The notes beneath the pieces are model-generated. The model had not been told where the DNA came from. It saw only the letters and a list, made by a program, of their open reading frames with translations, and did no database searches. Positions 44,270 through 53,706 of a stretch of DNA of 64,000 bases are shown piece by piece. Numbering within the stretch: position 1 is the stretch's first letter; every line of letters starts with the position of its first letter. A program made the position numbers and the translations under genes. The stretch is taken from assembly GCA_001592805.2 (NCBI GenBank), contig CP051139.1, forward strand, positions 3,968,001-4,032,000. Reading direction: 5' to 3'. The stretch comes from Peltaster fructicola. Lineage: Eukaryota; Ascomycota; Dothideomycetes.

Positions 44270-47200
44270 ATGCAGGTCAGGGGTGCTTTTCGCGCGTCTC
44301 AGCAAGTCACCAAAGTCATTGAATATGCATCTATACGGTACCGTCTATCGCCGACTGGGCAGACTACATGGAGACGAGGCGCCAAACGAAAGACAACATT
44401 GAGTGTCGACGATCTGCCTCAAGGAGTATTGCCTCCGCTCCCAAAACTTGAGACACAGGACTCAAAGGATAGATCATACTCGCCAGTGTTGCAGCAACAT
44501 CTGAACAATGTTCGCAAGTACAAAGACTGCGTGGTGCTCACGAGGGTGGGCGACTTCTACGAAATGTACTTCGACCAGGTCGATCAATTTGCTGGTCTTG
44601 TAGGCCTCAAGAAAGCAAAGCGCAGCACTAACTTGGGTGATGTGGCCATGGCGGGCTTCCAGCATACTCAACTCGACAGATATCTCAAGATGTTCGTGCA
44701 GGATCTTGGCAAACAGGTAGCTATCAGTGAGCAGGTTCGTTTGGCGGAGCACGAGCGTACGAACAAGCCTGGAGCGCCGTTGTACGATCGAAAGGTCACT
44801 CGAGTGATCACACCTGGTACTCTTGTCGACGAGAGCTTCGTCGCACCATTCGAGAACAACTTCCTACTAGCCATACATTTCGATGATGTAGCAGCAAGCA
44901 AACCACCAAAGCTGAACGCTCGTCAACCGCTGCAACAACACAGTGTTGGACTGGGTTGGGTTGATCTATCGAGTGGAGATTTCCAAGTCCAAACTGCCAA
45001 CGTCACAGCACTTCCCACGCTCCTGGCGCGAATCAACGCGCGTGAGATCGTTCTGAGTAGCGCTCTCGAAGGCCATCGCACGGAGGAGCTCCAGAAGATT
45101 CTAGGCGACCAGACGAAGTCGCTCAGCTTTCACGACTACAGCAACAGTAAGATCAAGGCCGTCACAGACTGGGCACCGATGTTGGAGAAGGAGGTGCAGC
45201 TTACTGATAACTTCACTACACAAGAGATCGCCGCCGGCAATATCATTTTGGACTATGTGGTTCATCGACTGTTTGACGCGAACATCAAGTTACAGCCTCC
45301 GACACGGCGCAGTGAGAGCGAGTACATGACTATAGACAAGCACAGTCTGCGTGCGCTTGAGATCAAGAGCACCTTGAGAGACGGTCTACAGCAGGGCAGC
45401 CTGCTACACACGATCAGGCGAACTGTCACTAACAGTGGTGCTCGCTTGCTGGGCCAACGCATCGTCTCGCCCTCCATGTCGCTGGAAGTGATCAACAATC
45501 GACTCGACCTTGTACAGGAGATGCTTGAGCAGTCTCACATTCGCGAAGATGTCACGGCGCTGCTCAAGGATACATCAGACACATTTCGACTGCTGCAGAG
45601 ATTCTCTATTGGTCGAGGAGACGCTGATGACATGCTCGGCCTGGCTAGGACAATCAGGCTCACACAACGGATGGCGGACATACTGCTCATCCATATGCAT
45701 GACAGACAACGTTCGCAACGCCATACTACAGAAGGAGGTCTATCTTCCGAGCTTGACTGCATCAAGGATGTCATCTATCGACTCGAGCTAGATACGCCGA
45801 TCAAGCTTGCCAAGGAGATCGAATCTGCTATTGACGAAGAGAGCCTCTCGCAAAGGCAGCGACTCGAGGTCGAGAGAGCTGAACAATCGGAGAAGCTTGC
45901 TAACGAAGTTGCGGTAGCTGACCACGCCGGCGAAGAAGCGCCCAAACTCGCACGACGAATGTCTAAAGCAGCAAACAGTGCCAAGAATGGGCAACTAGAA
46001 GTCGAGGAAAGCTGGATAATGCAGCGAGGAGCATCACCTGCACTGAAGGCTGCACACAAGGAACTCGACGATCTGTTCGTAAGGAAGCAAACCCTGGTCG
46101 CTGAGCTCCGTGAGACATCGAAGATGGACTCACTGACACTGCGTTGGACCGCACAGTATGGCCACCATTGTCACGTCAAGACTAAGGATACAAGCAAATC
46201 ACTGGACGCCATCAAGGGCGCACGCAGCTTCATGTCGACGAAAACCACAAGATCATTCTATGCTCCTGACTGGACATACCTCGGATCGAAGATCGACACG
46301 GCCAAATCTCGGATTCGAGCTGAAGAGGACAACGTCTTCGAGAAGTTGAAAGCACATGTTCTGGAGAATCTTATGAAGCTCCGTCGGAATGCTGCTGTTC
46401 TGGATGAGCTCGATGTGGCATGCTCGTCAGCTATTGTCGCCAAAGAGCGTGATCTTGTGCGACCTTTGGTCAATGAAAGCAGAACACACAACATCGTTGG
46501 TGGCAGACACCCCACGGTCGATGTAGGTCTGCTCTCGCAGGGTAAGCAATTCACTGCGAACAACTGCTTAGTGGGAAGTCAAGAGCTGATCTATCTGATC
46601 ACTGGTCCCAACATGGCCGGCAAGAGCACATATCTGCGACAAAACGCCCTCATCACCATTTTGGCACAAACCGGCTGCTACGTGCCAGCACAGTATGCCG
46701 AGATCGGTCTGGTTGACAAGATCTTCAGTCGAGTCGGCTCAGCAGACAGCCTCTACCAAGATCAATCCACTTTCATGGTCGAGATGCTGGAGACAGCTGA
46801 AATACTCAAACAAGCTACTGCTCGGTCGTTTGTCATCATGGATGAGGTTGGACGAGGCACAACACCACAAGATGGTGTGGCTGTTGGGTATGCTTGCCTC
46901 CACCACTTGCACTACAATAATCAATGCAGGTCATTGTTTGCCACTCACTTCCATTCACTAGCGGACATGACCAGTGACTTTGAGCGGCTTGGTCGATATT
47001 GTACCGACGTTGCCGAAGAGCCGGATGGTTCGTGGCTGTACGTCCATAGACTGAAGCCTGGCGTCAATCGAGACAGCCATGCACTGAAGGTCGCCAGACT
47101 TGCTGGTATGCCAGAAGCCGCCAACGAGATGGCTGCCAAAGTGCTTCAAAAAGGTATACCAGGAGAAAGCATGGGAGGACAACAAGCAGCTTCAGCTTGA
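44270..47200 (+). CDS. MSH1: Mitochondrial MutS homolog MSH1
   Basis: Single exon, 976 residues. The N-terminus (MQVRGAFRASQQVTKVIEYA, then a run of Arg/Ser) fits a matrix-targeting presequence. The MutS I mismatch-binding domain starts near residue 72 with YSPVLQQHLNNVRKYKDCVV and contains the DNA-contacting GDFYEMY motif (about residue 97). The connector, lever and clamp domains follow (LRALEIKSTLRDGLQQGSLL, RRTVTNSGARLLGQRIVSPS). The ABC ATPase domain has Walker A GPNMAGKSTYLRQ (about 780), the signature region DSLYQDQSTFMVEM and Walker B FVIMDEVGRGTTPQDG (about 856). MSH1 works in mitochondrial DNA repair and genome stability; the presequence and the direct Y-SPV-start point to MSH1 and not the nuclear MSH paralogs. 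The stop is 54 bp from the convergent VPS33 stop. Confidence 0.93.
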   Translation: MQVRGAFRASQQVTKVIEYASIRYRLSPTGQTTWRRGAKRKTTLSVDDLPQGVLPPLPKLETQDSKDRSYSPVLQQHLNNVRKYKDCVVLTRVGDFYEMYFDQVDQFAGLVGLKKAKRSTNLGDVAMAGFQHTQLDRYLKMFVQDLGKQVAISEQVRLAEHERTNKPGAPLYDRKVTRVITPGTLVDESFVAPFENNFLLAIHFDDVAASKPPKLNARQPLQQHSVGLGWVDLSSGDFQVQTANVTALPTLLARINAREIVLSSALEGHRTEELQKILGDQTKSLSFHDYSNSKIKAVTDWAPMLEKEVQLTDNFTTQEIAAGNIILDYVVHRLFDANIKLQPPTRRSESEYMTIDKHSLRALEIKSTLRDGLQQGSLLHTIRRTVTNSGARLLGQRIVSPSMSLEVINNRLDLVQEMLEQSHIREDVTALLKDTSDTFRLLQRFSIGRGDADDMLGLARTIRLTQRMADILLIHMHDRQRSQRHTTEGGLSSELDCIKDVIYRLELDTPIKLAKEIESAIDEESLSQRQRLEVERAEQSEKLANEVAVADHAGEEAPKLARRMSKAANSAKNGQLEVEESWIMQRGASPALKAAHKELDDLFVRKQTLVAELRETSKMDSLTLRWTAQYGHHCHVKTKDTSKSLDAIKGARSFMSTKTTRSFYAPDWTYLGSKIDTAKSRIRAEEDNVFEKLKAHVLENLMKLRRNAAVLDELDVACSSAIVAKERDLVRPLVNESRTHNIVGGRHPTVDVGLLSQGKQFTANNCLVGSQELIYLITGPNMAGKSTYLRQNALITILAQTGCYVPAQYAEIGLVDKIFSRVGSADSLYQDQSTFMVEMLETAEILKQATARSFVIMDEVGRGTTPQDGVAVGYACLHHLHYNNQCRSLFATHFHSLADMTSDFERLGRYCTDVAEEPDGSWLYVHRLKPGVNRDSHALKVARLAGMPEAANEMAAKVLQKGIPGESMGGQQAASA

Positions 47201-47254
47201 GCACAGTCATCATGTAACAACATCGCATAGGGATACCCATGTATGATCAACGTA

Positions 47255-49525
47255 TCATTGGCAGAATCTTCTCTCTTCCAAAGCAGCGCCAATAGCCCTG
47301 TTTCCGCTCAGTATACTTGTCGTTGCGATCACAAGCTTTCTTCCACCATCGACCTTCTCGCCGACGAACCTCAACGCTGCAATCTCAGCATATGTGACGC
47401 CACCAAGGAAGAGTACCACGTTGACCTTGGGGCCTTCCTTGCTGCCTCGCAGTGTCTTTCGCGCGGCACTGGCGTCCGCGTCTCTGCCTTTCTGGACGAC
47501 ATCAACTGTGGCACCGCGGATCCTTGAGATCACATCCTCGTAGCCTTTCCATCCTGTGCCTCCAGACTGAGTCGTAGCAGAAGCTGACTTCGCCCGGGAG
47601 AGCTCCTGAAGGTGCGACTTCTGCAGGATGGCTTGCACTAGTCGCACACTGAGAGGTGCATAACCCGAGAAGACGTATGCGATATCGATAGGATCAGCTT
47701 CGGCTACTTCATCAACCCACAAGTGAAGGCCTCGTCGAGCAGCGTTCCAATCAGTAGCTGAAGATCCTGCGGCTCCAGCTATGGGATTCAGATAGCCTTT
47801 GTGCGACTCTCGAGGCACCAAGAGACCCATCCTTTCGAGATTCGCCAATGTCAAGATGTGCTGGAAGCCATATGCAGTCATGATCTGACGCTTGAAAGAT
47901 TCGAGATCTCGCTGGCGTATGCCGTTACTCAGGCAGCTCTCCAGACAGAGTAGTCGCAAGACTGTTTTCAGTGGCACATTGCGTGCAATCATCTCTTCTA
48001 GCTTTTCGTGATAGGTAGTCGGATCGGCGCCTGCCAGCAGATTCTGCTGTATCTCGAGCAGACGTCCAAACATGTCCGCGCGTGTGAACTTCATGATCTC
48101 CTCGGCGAGTGCTGTGTGAGTTCTGGCGGACGCTTGTTCAGCTTGGTACGAAGGCAGCTTGGCAGCAAAAGACTTCATGTTTGATAAGCTCTTATCGCCT
48201 TGTTCGAAGTTCTGCTTCTCTGCTTGGAGTCTCCTTGCGACGACATTAAGCTTCTGCCCTATTGCTGTGAAGTTGGCATTACGTAGATCAGGGTATAGCT
48301 TGTCAGTGCTGTCCAGCTGAATGCGTCGCTTCGTTGCATTGGCAGGTGCAGGAGAAGCAGGATTCTGCTGTGGCGCTGTGGTGCCGAAGATTGCTGACTC
48401 AACTTCTGTCGAGTTGTTGGTAATGCTGAATACCTCTTCGATCAGTCCTTCGTAAGTCAGTTGCGTGGCCATGACAGTCGGAAGGTCGATCTCGCGGTCA
48501 ATGACGATCAAATTGTCGAGGATTGAGCTAGGCGTGATGCCAAACGATGTCAGATATGTGTTGTTTGGGTCTGAGATTGCATCAACCTCGTCTTCACTTC
48601 GCATGCGTTGTAGCAGGTCAGCAAAGTGCTTAGCATTGTCACCCTTCCCTAGGATTCTTGGAAACAAGCCATATTGCTTCTGTAGCATCATGATAGCCTT
48701 TGCTGCGGTGAACAGAGACGTTGGATCCTTTCGAAGTGTAATATGTTTGAATGAAGTAGCCAGTTCTAGTGAAAGCAGATCTGCCTCCAGAGGGATGAAG
48801 TATAGTGGAAAGTCGTAGACATTGACCTCACCAAGAACACCATGCTCCTCTAGGATTATGTTGCTGACTGAGGTACGTCGTGGCACCCATATTACAGTGA
48901 AGTCGTGGTCCGTATTCGACTCCGTTCGGACAAGTTTGATCTGTTCTGTAGACGAATCAGTCTGATGGTCTTCATGAAAGCGACATAGATGTGTGAGCAA
49001 TCGTCTAGAGGTCGTGAGTGCGATGGGGCTCCATCCGCACCAGACAATAAGACATGCTGTCGTTTGGCAAACGATAAATTCGATATTGGGTTCAAGATTG
49101 AACGATCGGAGTGGTGGAGAAGGATATCCGCTCATTCTACTTTGAGATCCCGTTTGCGTGTTGGACGTGATGCGTGATACAGCAGAAACATACCAGCAAC
49201 TGTTCGACAAGTGTTTGTGTTCTCTCCATTGGCTAGGAAGATGATATTTCGCTGCTCTGGACCAACATTGTGGTTCTCAAGGAAGAAGACCTTGTCCACG
49301 CCATACTCCTGAAGCGTGCTGAACTTCACGAACAGTCCAATTGTGCCAGCGAGCGAGCGCTCGACGACGAGGTTCTTCTTGCCTCTGACCTGACGCGATA
49401 GTCAGCTCTGTTCCTCATCGAGCCAAGGGGAAGCATACCGTCTCCAGCAGGCGTAGGAGATCTCGTCGCGCCTTTTCTGTTATAGCCTGTGTATCAATGG
49501 CCTTGACGGCCGATTGAGCTGCCAT
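47255..49525 (-). CDS. VPS33: Sec1/Munc18-family vacuolar sorting protein VPS33
   Basis: Three exons, 49525-49439, 49389-49194 and 48945-47255, 657 residues. Introns are 49 nt and 248 nt. I chose MAAQSAVKAIDTQ as start because the family aligns from there; the frame also has an ATG at 49636. SM protein of the HOPS and CORVET tethering complexes that templates SNARE assembly at the vacuole. Family landmarks: RDLLRLLETVRGKKNLVVER, then LLQ-type FSTLQEYGVDKVFFLEN, then IIFLANGENTNTCRTVAEQI, then DFPLYFIPLEADLLSLEL and IVIDREIDLPT-like LIVIDREIDLPTVMATQLTY. The end (VVLFLGGVTYAEIAALRFVG and AIGAALEERRF) is typical. Confidence 0.94.
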
Positions 49526-49706
49526 CACATCTTGTGTGTGCAAGATGTTGAAGGAAGTGAAGGGAGTGTACTTGGGTGGTGTCCATCTCAGCTCTCCTAG
49601 TGTAGCGTTGACGCAGTGGGGTCCACCGAGCAACACGGAACTTTTTGTGAGTCAATAGCACACGAACATATCCCGTTCTGCTACATTAATCACCCTCTCT
49701 ATTTGC
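49526..49706. promoter_or_regulatory. Divergent promoter VPS33 / HTS1
   Basis: Only 181 bp separate the chosen start codons, so both core promoters must lie here or overlap the other gene's leader. An alternative upstream ATG for VPS33 (49636) falls inside it. Confidence 0.5.
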
Positions 49707-51429
49707 ATGCAGTCCCGTCTCTCCTTCAGATCTTCTCTTCTTCTCCGTGACGCTCATCGAACGAGTCTTTTCCAGCAGCGATTTGCGTCACGCACTTCGG
49801 TCCTCAGGCACAACCACACAAACAGTGACGACATGGGCAAAGAGAAGGGCGACGCGAAGAGCGGCTTCCAGCTCAAGGTGCCAAAGGGTACGAAAGACTG
49901 GGAAGGCAGGGATATGGTCATTCGCGACAAGATCTTCAGTAGCATTACAGAGGTTTTCAAGCGTCACGGGGCCGTGACCATTGACACGTGAGGTTGAAGA
50001 CCTTCTGCTGTTGACATCACTGACACTTCCAAGACCTGTATTCGAGCTCAAAGAGATTCTGTCTGGCAAATATGGTGAGGACAGTAAGCTCATCTACGAC
50101 CTTGCGGACCAGGGCGGCGAGCTCTGCTCACTCCGTTACGACCTCACAGTGCCATTCGCCAGATGGCTTGCCATGAACTCTTCAGTGCAGAGCATCAAGA
50201 GATACCACATCGCAAAGGTCTACCGACGAGACCAACCCGCCATGACCAAAGGACGAATGCGTGAATTCTACCAGTGTGATTTCGACATTGCTGGTGTCTA
50301 CGACCCAATGCTGCCTGACGCCGAGATCCTGCGCATTACTTGCGAGATCTTCCATTCGCTTGGCTGGGATGGCAAGTTCACAATCAAAATCAACCACAGA
50401 AAGATTCTGGACGGTATCTTCGAGGTGTGCGGCGTACCTACGGACAAGATCAGGACAATATCGTCGGCGGTGGATAAGCTGGATAAGTCGCCATGGGAGG
50501 AGGTGCGTCGCGAGATGACAGACGAGAAGGGCCTGGATCCGGCTGTGGCAGATCTGATCGGCGAGTATGTGGTGCAGAAGGGCAGCAAGGAACTTCTGGA
50601 AAAGCTGTTGGCAAACGAGAAGCTCATCGCAAATGCATCAGCTAAGCAAGGACTGGACGATATGGCACTGCTCTTCACATATCTTGAGAGCTTCTCAGTA
50701 CTGCAGAACATCAGCCTGGACATGTCGCTGGCGCGTGGACTAGACTACTACACTGGTGTGATCTACGAGGTGGTGACGGAAGGCTCAGCTCCTTCGAGTA
50801 CAGACAAGCAGAAGAAGCCCAAGAAGAGTGCAGACGGTGAGGAGGACCGCTCGAATGACCCAACCGTCGGAGTTGGATCCGTCGCGGCCGGTGGTCGGTA
50901 CGACAATCTCGTCAGCATGTTCTCGGGCAAGCAACAGATTCCTTGCGTGGGCATTTCCTTTGGTGTCGACCGTATCTTCTCCATCACGAAGCAGCGCCTC
51001 GCAGCGGCAGCCTCGGCTGCGCCGATACGCACGAACGAGGTTGATGTCTTTGTGATGGCTTTTGGTGGCAAGGGCTTCGACGGACTCCTTCCACAACGTA
51101 TGGACATTGCCAAACGGTTATGGGATGCTGGCATCAAGGCAGAGTTCTCCTGGAAAGTCAAACCTAAGCTGCCACAACAATTCAAGGCAGCCGAGGCCAA
51201 TGGCGTACCGTTTGCGATCATCCTCGGCGATGAAGAGCTAGCTGCAGGCAAATGCAAGATCAAGGAGATGGGCCTGCCTGAGGGTCACGCTGAGAAAGAA
51301 GGCGTCATGATTGAGCTTGCCGACTTGGTCGAAGAGGTCAAGAAACGTATCGAAGCATCGGCTGACACCTCTCTATCCGCTAGCCTCAGCGGTCTCAATG
51401 TCGAGCAGGCCGCTCAGCAATTGTCGTAA
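49707..51429 (+). CDS. HTS1: Histidyl-tRNA synthetase, likely dual cytosolic/mitochondrial
   Basis: Two exons, 49707-49987 and 50034-51429, 558 residues. The intron (GTGAGG, CCAAG) splits a Thr codon. The first 42 residues ([20 protein letters not shown], then [12 protein letters not shown]) form a basic, acid-poor presequence; a second in-frame ATG at 49833 begins [20 protein letters not shown], the usual cytosolic start. The class II core shows [15 protein letters not shown], then [13 protein letters not shown], motif 2 [20 protein letters not shown], and the histidine-specific [25 protein letters not shown] and the C-terminal anticodon domain ([20 protein letters not shown]) follow. A Lys/Ser insert sits between LDYYTG and AAGGRYD, as in other fungal cytosolic HisRS. 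Confidence 0.95.
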
Positions 51430-51734
51430 CTGAATGACGGGAAAGATGTCTATCACCCTGACAGACAGGGCAGTAAATGGCGCATTATACCCTTTTGATC
51501 TTCGCAGGATGTCCTCATATGGGATTGGCAGGAGCGTGAAGCACGTCTTTACGACGCTGCAGACACAGATATGGATCTTTGTGGCACCGGCCGACATCGT
51601 GACTGAGCTCATACGAAATGGTCTAGCCAGCTACGAACCATATATATGCATACAATACTCGCGGCATGGATCATGTACGAGATACGTTGATAAGCTCTGG
51701 CAGCAGCACAATAAATATGAGAGGAATAACTCGT
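51430..51734. other. Intergenic, 305 bp, convergent 3' ends
   Basis: Between the stops of HTS1 and the lyase-like gene. AT-rich towards 51700-51730. No gene seen. Confidence 0.4.
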
Positions 51735-52691
51735 TCATTCAGGTTCCTGATCTTTATGCTTCTCCTGTAAAGTCTTGACATCAATACCACAGACCTCAGC
51801 CTTCGCCACGATGGATCTAGCCTTGCCCACCACAGGCACATCGATCATCTTTCCATCGAGGGTCCATGCACCTCTACCCTGCTCATCAGCCTTCTTGTCA
51901 GCAATGAGCACTCTGACAGCCCATGCGGTCTCTCCAGGCGATGGTGAGAAGACATCTTGAACCGTCGGCACTTGATCGGGATGAATGCACTGCTTGCCAT
52001 TGAAGCCAAATCGCTTGCCATTCTCACTCTCATCCTGTAAGGCTTTCTTGCCGGCTTCGCCGCGAAATGTCGTGCTGACTAGATCGATGGCTGATGGAAT
52101 GTTGAATGCTCGTGCTGCTGTGACGATCGCACTGCGAGCATATATGAACTCCTGCAGGCCCGGCGTTCTTGTGATGGAGAGATCTAAGGAGAAGTCCTCG
52201 GCTGCAAATGTGAGACCACTGAGGTATGGACTTGCTTGGCAGATTGCGCTCAGATCCATGACTGAGCGTGCTGATTCCACCAAAGCCACGATCTTGATCG
52301 GGTTGGTCGAGCCCTCTGCATGTCGCTCTGGTAGCTTCTGTCGTAGCACGTCTGTAACGAAGTGCAAATCACTTGGCGAATTGACTTTCGGTACAACGAT
52401 GCAGTCAAGGTTCTTGCCTTGCAGTACTTCTGTCAGGTCATCAAGAGCGAATCCTGAACCGACACTGTTGATCCTTACGGACTGCTCTCGGATGCCAGCT
52501 GCTCTGTCTCGATTGAGTATCTCCAGTACATTGCGTCGTCCTTCAGACTTCTTGCTCGGCGTCACAGAGTCTTCCAAATCGTATGCGATCGAGTCGACCG
52601 TCATCCCTCGCGATTTCTCCAGAAAGCGCATTGATGAGCCAGGGACATAGAGCTGTGCTCTGCGAACAACTTGCGCTGCCTTCGAAGCCAT
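51735..52691 (-). CDS. HpcH/HpaI-family lyase, citrate-lyase-beta-like (CLYBL type)
   Basis: Single exon, 318 residues. The TIM-barrel family cleaves or forms C-C bonds in CoA esters such as citramalyl-CoA or malyl-CoA, using Mg2+. Visible motifs: RRAQLYVPGSSMRFLEKS (N-terminal CoA-side motif), AYDLEDSVTPSKK (acidic metal site), VSVRIN-like QSVRINSVGSGF, VVPKVNSP, ALVESARSVMDL (catalytic Glu region) and LTFAAEDFSLDLSI (second metal ligand). GFNGKQCIHPDQVPTVQDVF near the end is diagnostic. The N-terminus MASKAAQVVRRAQLY might be a short mitochondrial signal but is weak. The exact substrate cannot be told from sequence. Confidence 0.88.
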   Translation of the reverse strand: MASKAAQVVRRAQLYVPGSSMRFLEKSRGMTVDSIAYDLEDSVTPSKKSEGRRNVLEILNRDRAAGIREQSVRINSVGSGFALDDLTEVLQGKNLDCIVVPKVNSPSDLHFVTDVLRQKLPERHAEGSTNPIKIVALVESARSVMDLSAICQASPYLSGLTFAAEDFSLDLSITRTPGLQEFIYARSAIVTAARAFNIPSAIDLVSTTFRGEAGKKALQDESENGKRFGFNGKQCIHPDQVPTVQDVFSPSPGETAWAVRVLIADKKADEQGRGAWTLDGKMIDVPVVGKARSIVAKAEVCGIDVKTLQEKHKDQEPE

Positions 52692-52953
52692 CTCTTGTGT
52701 TCAAGTACGATATAAGCCACTCAACAGCCCTCGTGTCCTGGGCTCATACCATCGAGCGTCAATGGCGAGAAGTACCATCTAGTCGTTATACCTTTCGTCA
52801 TCGCGGCCATATGGAAAGCCGTTATAACGCCAATGCTTGCTGCAGCACTAGCGCAAAGTTTAATCAGTGTCGCAAATGCAAGGCTCCTTGAGGATAGCTT
52901 GTCCACAACCTGGAGAGCATATTGCTGATTATTCCGACCACGACACACGCGCA
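52692..52953. promoter_or_regulatory. Divergent promoter, lyase-like gene / TVP23
   Basis: 262 bp between outward-facing starts. No named element recognised. Confidence 0.35.
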
Positions 52954-53686
52954 ATGGCCGACATCCAAGGTGCTGATGGCACGCTCAACTGGCGACTGTC
53001 ATCACATCCGATCACACTGGTTACGTTCCTCACATTCAGAGCGTGTAAGAGAACACGCACAGCTCCTACAACTTCAACACTGACAACTGCACAGCAAGTC
53101 TGCTCGTCTACCTCCTAGGATGGCTCTTCAGCAATGATCAGGTTCTCATCTTCATCATCACAATCCTGTTGCTCGCCGCCGACTTCTACTATTTGAAGAA
53201 TATCGCAGGCAGAAGATTGGTGGGACTTCGATGGTGGAACGAAGTAAACCCACAAGGAGGAGATACACACTGGGTGTTTGAGAGTGCGCCAGCTGCCAAC
53301 GAGCCTGGAGGAAGAGTGATGAGCAAGACGGACAAGCGATTCTTCTGGCTGGCTCTCTACGCGCAGCCTGCACTGTGGCTGACATTAGGAGTGCGTCTGG
53401 CACGATACACTGAGGCACACGCTGACTTTGTCGCAGATCGTTGCAATGTTCAGATTTCACCTCACGTATCTTATCTTAGTCGGTGAGCAAAGTCGTCTTG
53501 CTGATGTCGACGCGACTAATATCTGCAGGAATTGCACTCGTGCTCACCATCACGAACACACTGGCTTTCTCGCGGTGCGACAAGTTCAGTCAAGCAAGTG
53601 GACTTGTCGAGAGAGGACTATACTCAGGTTCGCTGGCACGCAATCTTGGAGGCGCCGTGGTCTCGCGACTGTTCACACGGGGTTAA
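52954..53686 (+). CDS. TVP23: Golgi membrane protein TVP23
   Basis: Four exons, 52954-53044, 53095-53390, 53437-53482 and 53529-53686, 196 residues, the usual family size. The 46-nt third exon is small but needed: it codes [15 protein letters not shown], restoring the third membrane region. Donors are GTAAGA, GTGCGT and GTGAGC. DUF846/TVP23 landmarks: [60 protein letters not shown], then [17 protein letters not shown] and [20 protein letters not shown]. Four membrane segments are expected. Yeast Tvp23 lies in Tlg2-positive late Golgi vesicles and interacts with Yip4/Yip5. The stop is 20 bp from the DUS1 stop on the other strand. Confidence 0.92.
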
Positions 53687-53706
53687 GCCCGCAATGTATA
53701 CATTAT

